NCBI GenBank assembly: GCA_019241085.1
Contig: JAFAXH010000084.1
Span: 1 to 41,993 of the forward strand
Source of the DNA: Verrucomicrobiota bacterium
GTDB lineage: Bacteria > Verrucomicrobiota > Verrucomicrobiia > Chthoniobacterales > SZAS-18
Direction of reading: 5' to 3'
DNA length: 41,993 bases
In this document: one piece after another, positions 7,904 through 16,419 of the stretch
How positions within the stretch are numbered: the stretch's first letter is position 1
Layout of the letters: each line of letters starts with the position of its first letter
The notes under the pieces: generated by a model
What the model was told of the DNA's origin: nothing
The model's input: only the letters and a program-made list of their open reading frames with translations
Database searches by the model: none
Translations under genes and position numbers: made by a program

Positions 7904-9721
7904 TCACGGCGTGGCGACCCCCGGCAGCAAGGCGCGCTCCGGCGGGCTGAGCCGCGCGGGGTCCACGGTCGCCGCCTCCTGCCGCGCCGCTTCGGTAAAA
8001 CCGGCCGCCGCCAGCGCGGCGGCGTGGACCGCCAGGGCCGGGGGCGTTGCGGCGGCCGGCTCCACGCGCAGATTGGCAAAGGCATCCAGCGCGCTCGCGG
8101 GTCGCGGGCCGCGCAGGCGCGCCAGCGCCAGCAGGACGCGGTGCGGCAGGCTGGCTGGCTCGCGCGCGATCAAGCGGCTGGCAGTGGCCTCGGCTTGGGC
8201 CGGGTCGATTTGACCCAGGAGCAGCCCGAGGTAAGCGGCGTCGTTGGCCACGGCCGGGTCGTCGGGCCAGAGGGCGAGCATCTCGCGCAGCACGCCGAGG
8301 GCCGCGGCGCTGTCGCCTTGGCTCTGGGCGAGGCGGAGCCGGGCGGTTTGCACGGCGCGGAGGCGCGGCGCCAGGGCGGCGGCCTGCTGGTAGGCGGCGG
8401 CGGCGGCGGCGAAGGCGCCATTTTTTTCGGCATATTCGCCCACGGAGAAGAGCTTGCCGGCGTCCTCACCGGCCAGTTCCACCGCGTGCCGCCAATGATT
8501 TTCCGCGCGCGTCGTTTCGCCCAACTGCGCGGCGCAGCGGGCAAGATACATTTCTGCCATGGTCGCTTCGAGCGGGAAGCGTTGTCCCCGCAGCAGAGCG
8601 CGGATTTCCTCCCATTTGCCCAAGGCTGCCAGGGCATCGAGGCGTTGCAAAAAAAGTTCCTTGGTTTCTGCCGCGCGTTCGAGCGGAATCTCCGCCAGCA
8701 ACCGCGCGGGCTGGCCTTTCGCGAGCAGCCACGCGCCGAGCGCGAGCAGCGTCTCCGAGTCGCCGTCGCGGCAAAGCGCCACGCCGCGGTCGATGGTGGT
8801 TTCTTTGTTGGGAAAAGCCGCCGGGTCCACGTGCGCCTGAAGGTCGAGCGCGAGCAGGCGTTGTGCGGTGCGGGCCAGCGGATGTGCTGCCAGCGCGGCG
8901 GCGAGTTCGGCTTCGGACCAACCGGTGAGCGAGGCGTCCGGCGCGTGCGATGCGCCGCCTGCGCGCAAGGAGTTGCTGGCGAGCAGCACCAAGGTATCCA
9001 GCGCCACTCCGTCGCTGCCGCGCGCCAAGCGACCGAGCGTGGTCCACGCCTGTGAAGTCGCGCTGGCTTCCCGTGCCTCTGTCGGCAGGTTCAACAGGAG
9101 GATCGCGGCACGCAATCGCTCGACGGATGTGGGCCGGAGCGAGCCGTTCGCGTCGCCGGCCTGCAAAATTTTCAGCAAATCCGTGTTGGCTTCACCAAAC
9201 GCACCGCGACGGGTAGCGGCTTGCGCGGCCAGGAGCCAGTCGATCGCGCTGGCGGCGTCCGGCTGGACCAAGAGTTCGGCAACGACCCGGTCCGCTCGCG
9301 GGTTGTCGCCCAGCGCGAGTGCCAGGGCAGTTTCCTGCCGGCGGTCATCGCGGGTCAGCGTGGCTGGCGCGAGGGTGCGCAGTTGATCCCAAAATTCCAG
9401 CGCTTGCGGTGCGCTGTTGCGCGCAAGATACGCCGCCACGGCGCGCAAGGCTTGCGGTTCGGTTGGACGCAACGCGTAGGCCGCGGTGGCGGCTGCGCGC
9501 GCCTCAGGCATTTTTCCTTCTTCGAGAAATAGGAACGCCTTGGCGGCTTGCCTGCGTGCCTGCCAGGCCTTGGCCGCGCCAATGGCCGGTCGTGCTCCAA
9601 ACGCGACCGCGGCGAGCAAAGCCAGGCTGACGCTGATCCACCCCAGGCGTCGCAGGAGGCGCCGACGGTTGGTTGCCCGTTCGATGTCGGTGAGCAGGGC
9701 GTCGGCTTCAAGTAGAGGCAT
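7904..9721 (-). CDS. TPR-repeat protein with one N-terminal membrane anchor
   Basis: A 605-residue protein. A short cytosolic N-terminus with NRRRLLRRLG is followed by one transmembrane helix (WISVSLALLAAVAFGARPAIGA, about residues 28-49), which places the rest in the periplasm. The body is alpha-helical with repeating A-rich helix pairs typical of tetratricopeptide repeats, for example AFLFLEEGKMPEARAAATAA, AENHWRHAVELAGEDAG and the last blocks AAAAYQQAAALAPR and ALGVLREMLALWPDDPAVAND. It lies 101 nt downstream of the exosortase on the same strand. TPR proteins (PrsT and others) accompany exosortase/EPS clusters in Proteobacteria, so an assembly or scaffold role is inferred by position. No catalytic motif is visible. 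Confidence 0.8.
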   Translation of the reverse strand: MPLLEADALLTDIERATNRRRLLRRLGWISVSLALLAAVAFGARPAIGAAKAWQARRQAAKAFLFLEEGKMPEARAAATAAYALRPTEPQALRAVAAYLARNSAPQALEFWDQLRTLAPATLTRDDRRQETALALALGDNPRADRVVAELLVQPDAASAIDWLLAAQAATRRGAFGEANTDLLKILQAGDANGSLRPTSVERLRAAILLLNLPTEAREASATSQAWTTLGRLARGSDGVALDTLVLLASNSLRAGGASHAPDASLTGWSEAELAAALAAHPLARTAQRLLALDLQAHVDPAAFPNKETTIDRGVALCRDGDSETLLALGAWLLAKGQPARLLAEIPLERAAETKELFLQRLDALAALGKWEEIRALLRGQRFPLEATMAEMYLARCAAQLGETTRAENHWRHAVELAGEDAGKLFSVGEYAEKNGAFAAAAAAYQQAAALAPRLRAVQTARLRLAQSQGDSAAALGVLREMLALWPDDPAVANDAAYLGLLLGQIDPAQAEATASRLIAREPASLPHRVLLALARLRGPRPASALDAFANLRVEPAAATPPALAVHAAALAAAGFTEAARQEAATVDPARLSPPERALLPGVATP

Positions 9722-9822
9722 GGCGGGGACAGTCGGAAAAATGTCGGACCGCTGGCGCCGAGGGCAAGCACCGATCTGCCGTGGACGGAATTTTTTTCAA
9801 TCGCCGTCGCCCGGTCGTGTGC

Positions 9823-11703
9823 TCAGGGCGTTGGTGGGGAGGCCGCCACAGAGCTTGCGTCGAGCCGGATCAGCGTCGGCAATTGCGCGGCAAAGACGCG
9901 CTCGGCATCGACTGCGCTGAGCGGAGCCAGCAGGGCGAGTTCAAAAACCTGCTGTCCCAAAAGGCGGCAGCAGGCGCGGACGAGTTCCCAGCGTTCCTCG
10001 CGCGAGCTAGGAGCGAGGCTGGTATCCATCGCCCCGGCGTCGGAAGCATCAGCGGAATCCCCGCCGGCGGCGGTCGGATTTTCAGCAACCGGCGAGGAAG
10101 ACGGCAGGGGCGGTCGCGTGGCGGCGTTGGGAGCGAGGACGCAATCTTCCCACAGGCAATAGAATACGTGCGCTCGCAGCGTGGTTGCCGGCGACGGAAG
10201 GTTGCGCACGGCGGAGAGGTTGGCGAAGCGGCTCGAATCTGTGGGTGCGTTGCGAACGAATTCCAGATGTTGCATCGGCAAGTCCAAGCCGGGAGCGGCG
10301 GCATAACGGCGCACGCCGCGGTCGGCAACTTGGTCCCAGCCGCTGGCCGGCAGGCAGATGTCCGGCCGGTGCGCGTTGGCGAGCAGGGCAGTGTTGCGGC
10401 CAGGTTGCCAACGAAAAAAATATGCCGTGCATGCCACTCCGGCAGGGTCGGCAAGGCTGCCGCGACCGAGGAGAAAGGCCGCACCGCTGCCCTGATCGAA
10501 GCGCAGGAGGCGACGGGTGTGTTCGTCCAGCGGCAGCTCGCGATAACCCGGAGTCGAGACGGGCCAATGCACGGTCCAGCGCGCACGCTCCATCAGTCCG
10601 CGTTCATGCCAGCGATACCAGCTTTCGACCGTGACCTCGCAAGCCAACAGCCAGAACAGCGCGCCGGCTAGTGGCCAGACTCGCCAATGCGAGAAAAGCG
10701 GCGGCGTGCCCTGCAGCGATTGCGAAGCCGGCCGCGCGGGCACAGCGAGGGCTTTTGTCTCAGTGTGTGGCTGCTTTCGTTTTAACCAAGCTGCCAGCGC
10801 CAGGGTGCCGACGAAAACCGTGCCGAGAATCAGGTAGCCGGCGAGATCGTGCCCGCGTTCCGCCGCGGCGACCCCGTGCTGGGCGTTGAGCCAGACCAGA
10901 AAAAAAGCGCGCGCGACGTTGGCGCCAAGCGCCAGCGCGACCGCGAGGCCGACGAGCGCCACGCGCCGCCACACCGTCAGTCGCTGGAGTTCCCCCAACA
11001 GCAGGCCGATCATCAAGGAAGTCTGCAACCCGCGCACGCCGCTGCACGCTTCGTTCACCCCGACGGTCGCTCCGCCCGCCAGGCGGATGAGATTGCCCTC
11101 CAATTGCGCCGGGATGCCCAATACCCCAAGACCGTCGGCGGCCAGGGCGGCTGCGCCGTGCATGAGATTTTGCACGACGGCTTCTTCCACGCTTTTGATC
11201 CACGGCACCGCCACAAAGAAAAAGCCAACGGGAAATGCGAAATGCCGCAGCCAGGGTCGGCCGCCAATCAGGCAAATGACGAGGAGCGTCAGCCCGGTGA
11301 CGACGGCGGCGTGCAGCCAGCCGAGCAACCGCCAATCGGGATTGGCGTCCTCAAAAAGCCGGATCGGGAGACAAGCGAGCAGGCAAAGGATTCCCCCCAG
11401 GAAAATGCGGTGTCTGGCTTTTTCTGCCCCAGGTTCAGGGGATGGGCGGGTTTCCCAACGCAGGACAAAAAGTGCCAGCGCGAGAAACGGCACGAGCCAG
11501 CCGTAGGCGTATTGCTCACTGAGGGACCACTCCGCACCGAGCCGCCAGCAGAGCACACCCCAGAGCTCGACGAGCACATACACCACCCAAGCGGCGGGAG
11601 TGAGCAGCCACCGTCCGTAGGAAATGCGGGCGGATTTCTCCGCGCAAACACGCGGGCTGGGGGCAGCGTCAGCGGCGGGAGGAGTGGTCGGTGGTGCGGT
11701 CAA
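9823..11703 (-). CDS. Exosortase fused to an EpsI-like (DUF3485) C-terminal domain
   Basis: About 626 residues. Residues 30-305 form a polytopic exosortase, the transpeptidase-like enzyme that processes C-terminal sorting tags at the membrane. SEQYAYGWLVPF is the family N-terminal motif. The proposed catalytic triad is complete: Cys220 in NEACSGVRGLQTS, Arg265 in GANVARAFFLVW and His285 in RGHDLAGY. After a short linker and another helix (WPLAGALFWLLA), residues about 360-600 match the EpsI/DUF3485 type, with the hallmark NAHRPDICLPASGW. The reading frame is open far upstream but has no ATG near the domain start. The TTG at 11703 is the best start; the region beyond 11844 is antisense to other genes and not counted. 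It is divergent from the FecR-like lipoprotein. Confidence 0.88.
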   Translation of the reverse strand: MTAPPTTPPAADAAPSPRVCAEKSARISYGRWLLTPAAWVVYVLVELWGVLCWRLGAEWSLSEQYAYGWLVPFLALALFVLRWETRPSPEPGAEKARHRIFLGGILCLLACLPIRLFEDANPDWRLLGWLHAAVVTGLTLLVICLIGGRPWLRHFAFPVGFFFVAVPWIKSVEEAVVQNLMHGAAALAADGLGVLGIPAQLEGNLIRLAGGATVGVNEACSGVRGLQTSLMIGLLLGELQRLTVWRRVALVGLAVALALGANVARAFFLVWLNAQHGVAAAERGHDLAGYLILGTVFVGTLALAAWLKRKQPHTETKALAVPARPASQSLQGTPPLFSHWRVWPLAGALFWLLACEVTVESWYRWHERGLMERARWTVHWPVSTPGYRELPLDEHTRRLLRFDQGSGAAFLLGRGSLADPAGVACTAYFFRWQPGRNTALLANAHRPDICLPASGWDQVADRGVRRYAAAPGLDLPMQHLEFVRNAPTDSSRFANLSAVRNLPSPATTLRAHVFYCLWEDCVLAPNAATRPPLPSSSPVAENPTAAGGDSADASDAGAMDTSLAPSSREERWELVRACCRLLGQQVFELALLAPLSAVDAERVFAAQLPTLIRLDASSVAASPPTP

Positions 11704-11844
11704 AATGGGGGAGACGCCAGGTGCCGGCGCGGTGAGGGTCGGGAAAGCCGCTGCGGTATTACGTTTAACACAAATCCGCGTATCGGCTGATTGAAAAAAC
11801 GCGCGTTGGCTTGTGCGAGCGTTCGGCTTGGCCAGAATGGGCCG

Positions 11845-12597
11845 ATGCCTGCACCGCGGCTCTCGTGGATCACTCTGACGTTTTTGATCTGCGCTTTGCT
11901 GCCATTGTCCGGGTGCAACCGCCACACCGTTTGCGCGGTGGTTCTGAGCAGCGAAGAGACGTGCGCCTGGACAACGTCCGCCGGAGCTGGCACGCAACAC
12001 GCCTTGCACGCCGGCGATCTGCTGCGGGTGGAGGAACGCGCAGGCACCAAGTCGAAACGTGACCGCACAGCATCCGAAACGCCGGACGCGGAACAGCCGC
12101 CACCACTGGCGATCTCCCTGTTGCCAGGAGTGGACGTGGCGCTCGCTGGCGACAGCGCCATTGTTCTGAAGACTCTGCGCTTCGATAAACTTGCCGAGGA
12201 TGTGACCGCGCGCGAGGCGACGATCTCCTGGCAGGGCGGGCAACTTTTTTGTGCGCTGTCCGATCCTCCCGGCACCGTGCCAGCCCACCTGCGCATCACG
12301 ACGGCCGGTGGCATGGAGGTGCTCGCCGGGCCGGGGAGCTTGTGTGGATTTTGGAATGATCCGACGACCGGGCAGGTGCGGATTTTGTGCGCGCGGGGAT
12401 TCGTCGTTGTCGCAGAGGAACGGCTGGCCGCCGGACGTTATCGCGACCTTTCGCCGACTGGTCACCTGGAGCTTGAGCAACTCGCGGCCAGTGATGGCGT
12501 CGCACAACGTCAGGTCGCCGCGTTGCGCGCGGTCGAGCGTATTTTGCTGAGACTGGAAGCGCGCCGACAGGACGCACCGCCGCCTTGGTGGCGTTGA
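11845..12597 (+). CDS. FecR-like domain lipoprotein
   Basis: A 250-residue lipoprotein. The ATG at 11845 gives a type II signal peptide with ITLTFLICALLPLSGC; the lipidated Cys would be residue 24. The mature part has a FecR-type beta pattern: VVLSSEETCAW, LHAGDLLRVEE, VDVALAGDSAIVLKTLRFD, EATISWQGGQLFCAL and LRITTAGGMEVLAGPGSLCGFWND, with a final VVAEERLAAGRYRDLSPTGHLE strand. This resembles periplasmic FecR domains that occur in many EPS and exosortase loci, not only in iron signalling. There is no sigma or TonB gene nearby, so siderophore signalling is unlikely. An upstream TTG at 11791 would spoil the signal peptide. It is divergent from the exosortase and followed by the sigma-54-driven gene. 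Confidence 0.7.
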   Translation: MPAPRLSWITLTFLICALLPLSGCNRHTVCAVVLSSEETCAWTTSAGAGTQHALHAGDLLRVEERAGTKSKRDRTASETPDAEQPPPLAISLLPGVDVALAGDSAIVLKTLRFDKLAEDVTAREATISWQGGQLFCALSDPPGTVPAHLRITTAGGMEVLAGPGSLCGFWNDPTTGQVRILCARGFVVVAEERLAAGRYRDLSPTGHLELEQLAASDGVAQRQVAALRAVERILLRLEARRQDAPPPWWR

Positions 12598-12690
12598 AGC
12601 GGGGCGCGTTCCGGTAAAACTCGACTTTGGTGCAAAAATTCGCTTGCCAAATCCGATGCCAGCCTCAAGTATCGTCCCGAATTGGAATCG

Positions 12691-12707
12691 CTGGCACATA
12701 GCTTGCG
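12691..12707 (+). promoter_or_regulatory. Sigma-54 (RpoN) type -24/-12 promoter
   Basis: CTGGCACATAGCTTGCG: TGGCAC (12692-12697), five bases, TTGC (12703-12706). The GG and GC doublets are separated by the required ten bases, and every consensus core base matches. The predicted start near 12717 leaves a leader of about 36 nt before the ATG at 12754. Chance expectation for the ten fixed bases over both strands of the window is about 0.1 site, and this one is intergenic and correctly oriented. Confidence 0.75.
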
Positions 12708-12753
12708 GCACCATTGGACGCCAGCCTTCTTTCTTAACCCACATTTTTCCATC

Positions 12754-13455
12754 ATGACCACGAAAGCCCACGCGCCTTTCCGTTCGGTAAATCTTTCTGC
12801 ACTCGCTGGAGCGGTTGCCCTGAGCCTTCTCGCCGTGCAGCCTGTTGTGGCTTTCGAGCCGGCGAACGATCTCCGGGCTGCCGTCGCTGCTGCCGGCGCC
12901 CCTTCGATGGCTGAGGCACGGCCGCAGGCATTCATGGCGGCTTTTACCTCCGTGCTCATCGCAGCGGAGGATCGCCAAGTTCCGGCCTATGCTGCCGCAG
13001 CGATCCGGATTCGTCCCGACCTGCTTGGACCCATCTTGGATGAAGCCGTGGCGGCGCTTTCCACCCCGGGTCGGCTGCCGTCGGCGGAAATGATGGCGGC
13101 ACTCGCCAGCGCCACGGTCTCCGCCCGGCCCGAATCGGCGCGTGAAATCGTGCGCCGGCTGATTGCCAACGCATCCGAGGCGAGAGCCGCAATCGCAAAC
13201 GCCGCCACGGCGGCGGCGCCCAAAGAAGAAGCGGCTGGCATTGCCCAGGCGAGCGGTGCCTCGGGTTTGCAAGTGGTGAACTTGCAGAACGGTGCGCTTC
13301 CCGATTTCAATCGGGTGCGCTCGGCAGATGCGCTCGGGACTTCGAGCGGTGCGAGCGGAAACGCTGCAGCTACTTCAGTTACCGAGGGCGCGCTGAATCC
13401 TGCCAACGTCTCCACGACCCGCCTCCGCCCTGGCGTTGTTTCTCAATTCAAGTAA
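12754..13455 (+). CDS. Small secreted alpha-helical protein of unknown function
   Basis: A 233-residue exported protein. The ATG at 12754 is chosen over one at 12682 because it gives a clean signal peptide (SVNLSALAGAVALSLLAVQPVVA, cleavage before FEPAN) and because the sigma-54 site lies between the two. The mature part is Ala-rich and helical, with two similar helix units around AFTSVLIAAEDRQVPAYAAAAIRIRPDLLGPILDEAVAAL and EMMAALASATVSARPESAREIVRRLIANASE. It has a low-complexity Ala/Ser C-terminal third and no C-terminal transmembrane tag, so it is not itself an exosortase substrate. Family not recognised. It lies between the FecR-like lipoprotein and the beta-barrel, all on the plus strand, which suggests an envelope role. 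Confidence 0.72.
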   Translation: MTTKAHAPFRSVNLSALAGAVALSLLAVQPVVAFEPANDLRAAVAAAGAPSMAEARPQAFMAAFTSVLIAAEDRQVPAYAAAAIRIRPDLLGPILDEAVAALSTPGRLPSAEMMAALASATVSARPESAREIVRRLIANASEARAAIANAATAAAPKEEAAGIAQASGASGLQVVNLQNGALPDFNRVRSADALGTSSGASGNAAATSVTEGALNPANVSTTRLRPGVVSQFK

Positions 13456-13615
13456 AAAAGCGTTCAATTGCGGCTGCGACCTCGTGCCTTGTGGGTCCTG
13501 CCTCCCTTCCGGGCAACAACAACGGGGAGAATGTCTTGCTAGCGTTTTGCGATCTCCTGTAATGCCATCGTGGTGAAACGTGCTCACAAAACTTGGTGAG
13601 TTGTTTCTCCTGACG

Positions 13616-15163
13616 ATGCCTCGACGTTTTTTTCATTTGCGCAATCAGCGGCATTCTTACAGCCACACCCGGTTTGCATTCACGGGGATTGCAGCAAACG
13701 TCCTGCTGCTGACCACGGGTTTGACGACGGTCCGTGCGCAACAGACCCCAGCACCGGAGACGGTAGCGCCGGCGCCTGTTATCACACCAAATGTCAGCGG
13801 CGGGGCAGTGACGCCTACTGCCTCTGCTGCTGCTCAAACGCCGCAAACGACGATCATCGAGCCGCCGTTGCCTATATTAACACCCGGCGATGTCAGCGGC
13901 AGCAGCACCAGTGGCAGCAGTCCCTCGGCGCCGGCCAGCTCAGGCGCGAGCGCGTTGGTGCCGCCTACGACCAACTCGGCGGCAGTGGGGAATGCGCCGC
14001 CCGCAGGTGCTCCGCAGTTGCCCGCTTCGGTGGGAGCGGAGACTGGCTCGTCGCGGCGGTTTCGTTACGCCCTGCGTTTTTCCTCCACCGCAACCTACGA
14101 CGATAATTTGCAGCTTTCGACGGGCCAGCAAGGGGGCGGGTTTTATTTCAGCCTGGAGCCTGCGGTGACGGTGGGATTTGGCGATATCATTGGCAAAAGC
14201 GAAAATTATATACGGCTTGATTATTCGCCCAGCGTCTTTCTTTTCACCGAAGATTCGAACTTCGATAGCGTCCAGCACGTCATCCGGCTCGATGGCGGCT
14301 ATCAATTCGCGCGGCTCACGCTGAATCTCAGCCAGGACGTGCAGATTTTGGACGGCTCGAATCTCAACGTCACCTCGAACACCGGCGCCGTGGTCAACCG
14401 CGTCAACCTCGACGTGAGCGCGCGCACGAAAGTCAATATCTATGTCACCCGCGTGGCGGGAAACTATTTTATTTCGGACAAAACCGCGCTTGGCTTGGTC
14501 TTGCAATACAGCCGCAACGATTACCAGACCTTGTTAAGTTCGCAGACCACTACGGCGGATTTTTCCGTCAATTACGTTTATAGCCCCAAGGTTACCGCCG
14601 GCCTTGGGGTGACCGTGGGTTATCTGAATCCTGATCCGCCGACGCCGGACCAAGTATTCGAGCAACTGACGTTGAGGTTAAGCTATCAGTTGACCGGCAA
14701 ACTCTCGGCCAGTGGATCGTTTGGATTGGAAGATCGTCAATTTTCGGGCTCAAGCGGCGGTTCCAATTTGACGCCTGTGTTCGAGCTTGGCGCGACCTAT
14801 CAGCCCTTTGATAGCACCAGCTTGAGCTTGAGCGCCAGCCGCCGCGTGCTCAGTTCGGCGGTCTTGGGCGGCCAGGATTACACGACGACCAACGTCACGT
14901 TTTCGGCGCGGCAGCGTTTCTTTCAAAAGGTTTTTCTCACGGCGACCTTCGGCTACGAAAACTCGATCTACTTCAGCACGGGCAACGGCGTATCGGCAAA
15001 CCGTTCGGACAATTATTTCTACGTGCAGACCGCCTTGGATTACAGCCTGACTTCGCACTGGACCTTCGGCGGTTTTTATACCCACCGGGAAAATGATTCG
15101 ACGGGCAGCAACGCCGCCTTTGCGGATAATCAGGTCGGGTTGCGCGTCACTCTGAATTATTGA
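13616..15163 (+). CDS. Outer-membrane beta-barrel protein with Pro/Ala/Thr-rich periplasmic linker
   Basis: A 515-residue protein. The ATG at 13616 (an in-frame GTG at 13580 is less likely) gives a signal peptide with FTGIAANVLLLTTGLTTVRAQ. Residues about 30-140 are a Pro/Ala/Ser/Thr-rich linker. From about 145 the sequence alternates as amphipathic strands, beginning RRFRYALRFSSTATYDDNLQLS and continuing through about 16-18 strands such as DFSVNYVYSPKVTAGLGVTVGYL, TLRLSYQLTGKLSASGSFGLE and the final SHWTFGGFYTHRENDS ... [11 protein letters not shown], ending in the aromatic residue typical of outer-membrane barrels. It resembles the putative beta-barrel porin 2 type found with EPS genes. A role as an outer-membrane exit pore for the polysaccharide is inferred. 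It overlaps the convergent GT4 gene by 7 nt. Confidence 0.85.
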   Translation: MPRRFFHLRNQRHSYSHTRFAFTGIAANVLLLTTGLTTVRAQQTPAPETVAPAPVITPNVSGGAVTPTASAAAQTPQTTIIEPPLPILTPGDVSGSSTSGSSPSAPASSGASALVPPTTNSAAVGNAPPAGAPQLPASVGAETGSSRRFRYALRFSSTATYDDNLQLSTGQQGGGFYFSLEPAVTVGFGDIIGKSENYIRLDYSPSVFLFTEDSNFDSVQHVIRLDGGYQFARLTLNLSQDVQILDGSNLNVTSNTGAVVNRVNLDVSARTKVNIYVTRVAGNYFISDKTALGLVLQYSRNDYQTLLSSQTTTADFSVNYVYSPKVTAGLGVTVGYLNPDPPTPDQVFEQLTLRLSYQLTGKLSASGSFGLEDRQFSGSSGGSNLTPVFELGATYQPFDSTSLSLSASRRVLSSAVLGGQDYTTTNVTFSARQRFFQKVFLTATFGYENSIYFSTGNGVSANRSDNYFYVQTALDYSLTSHWTFGGFYTHRENDSTGSNAAFADNQVGLRVTLNY

Positions 15164-16419
15164 ACCGGCCGCGACTCAGTGCAGAGCGTTTCCATGGGCA
15201 TGGTGGCCTGAATCCTAGGCTGTGCCACCACGGGCCGGCGCACATCGGTGACGCGGTGGTAGAGGTCGAGCGTGGCGGAGACCATGGTCTCCACGTCGAA
15301 GTGCGTGCGGACCCGTTCGCGCGCGGCCTGGCCGTAGCGACGGCGCAAGCTGTCGTCTTCGAGCAAGGTATTGATGGCGCCTGCCAAGGCGTCGCTGTCG
15401 CCGGGCGGCACGGTCAGCCCGGTCTGGCCGTTGAGCGACACAAAGGGCACCCCCGAGTCCAGCCAGGTGTTGATGACTGGCTTCGCACAAGCCATCGCTT
15501 CGAGTTGGACGATGCCAAAGGCTTCGCTGCGCGCCGTGGAGGGCAGCACGAAGAGATCGCACGCGCGGAAATAGGGCAAGGCATCAGGCAAGTCGCCGAG
15601 CAACTGCACACGCTCGCTGAGATCCAGCCGAGCAATCTCCGCTTCGAGCGCAGGGCGCAGCCGACCTTCACCCACGATGAGCAGCCGGGCGTTGCTCCGC
15701 ACCTGACTCATTGCGCGCAGGAGCACTTCGAATCCCTTGTAATAAACGAGCCGGCCGAGTGCGAGCAGCAACGGCGTGCCGTGGCGGGTGCGGATCTCTT
15801 TGACCACTGCCTCGTCGCAAGCTTCGTGCGCGTCAGGCTCAATGCCGAAAGGGATCGTGACGCAACGCGGACGGTGCCGGGCGAGGACCGGGGAATGCCG
15901 GGCAAGCTGAGGGGTCGCCGTAATGATGGCGTCGGCGTGGCTCAGCGCACGATGCTGCAGCGGGCCGATGAGCGCACCGAGAAACCTCTGCCGCACGATG
16001 TCGCTGTGATAGGTGCAGATGAACCGCCCGCGAAACCCACTGAAAAGATACGCCAGAAGCGCGGACGGATGCGGCGTGTGAATGTGCAGAAGATCTGCCG
16101 TCGATTGATTGATGACTTTGAACAAGCCGGGGCTGACCGGCGCGCCTGCGACGCGACCGAGCGTGCTCAGTCGCCGCACCGCGACGCCGTCGATGTTTTC
16201 GACGCTGTCGGTTTGCGTCTCGTTGGCGACGACCACTTCGAGGTCCACCTCTTCGTTCAAGCCGCGGGCCAGAGCTTGCAAGTGCGTCTCGATCCCGCCG
16301 CGAATGGGCGGATAATATTTGCCAATCTGAAGAACTTTGAGTTTTCGTGAACGCACGCCGTTAAATTTCTTGGTTATTGCGACTGGAAGTGGTGCTGGTC
16401 TGGCCGCTGAAAAATTCAT
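15157..16419 (-). CDS. Glycosyltransferase family 4
   Basis: A 420-residue GT-B retaining glycosyltransferase. The start ATG at 16419 overlaps the upstream gene's stop as ATGA, which settles it and implies translational coupling. Features: [27 protein letters not shown] (donor-domain glycine loop), [35 protein letters not shown] linker, [18 protein letters not shown] (GR..YKG), [13 protein letters not shown], and [19 protein letters not shown], the E-x7-E nucleotide-sugar motif. Acts at the cytosolic face on a lipid-linked glycan; the sugar is not predictable. It is the last gene of a six-gene minus-strand run. Confidence 0.9.
   Translation of the reverse strand: MNFSAARPAPLPVAITKKFNGVRSRKLKVLQIGKYYPPIRGGIETHLQALARGLNEEVDLEVVVANETQTDSVENIDGVAVRRLSTLGRVAGAPVSPGLFKVINQSTADLLHIHTPHPSALLAYLFSGFRGRFICTYHSDIVRQRFLGALIGPLQHRALSHADAIITATPQLARHSPVLARHRPRCVTIPFGIEPDAHEACDEAVVKEIRTRHGTPLLLALGRLVYYKGFEVLLRAMSQVRSNARLLIVGEGRLRPALEAEIARLDLSERVQLLGDLPDALPYFRACDLFVLPSTARSEAFGIVQLEAMACAKPVINTWLDSGVPFVSLNGQTGLTVPPGDSDALAGAINTLLEDDSLRRRYGQAARERVRTHFDVETMVSATLDLYHRVTDVRRPVVAQPRIQATMPMETLCTESRPVQ

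Noticed and set aside
8024..9055. 343-residue plus-strand open frame
   Set aside because: Antisense to the TPR protein; composition is that of a shadow frame.
11704..13272. Continuation of the exosortase reading frame upstream to 13272 on the minus strand
   Set aside because: It is antisense to the FecR-like lipoprotein and the secreted protein, both with clear signal peptides. The translation is Arg/His/Gly-rich without family features.
12754..13455. Secreted helical protein as an exosortase substrate
   Set aside because: The C-terminus ends in a polar RPGVVSQFK with no tag motif, hydrophobic helix or basic end.
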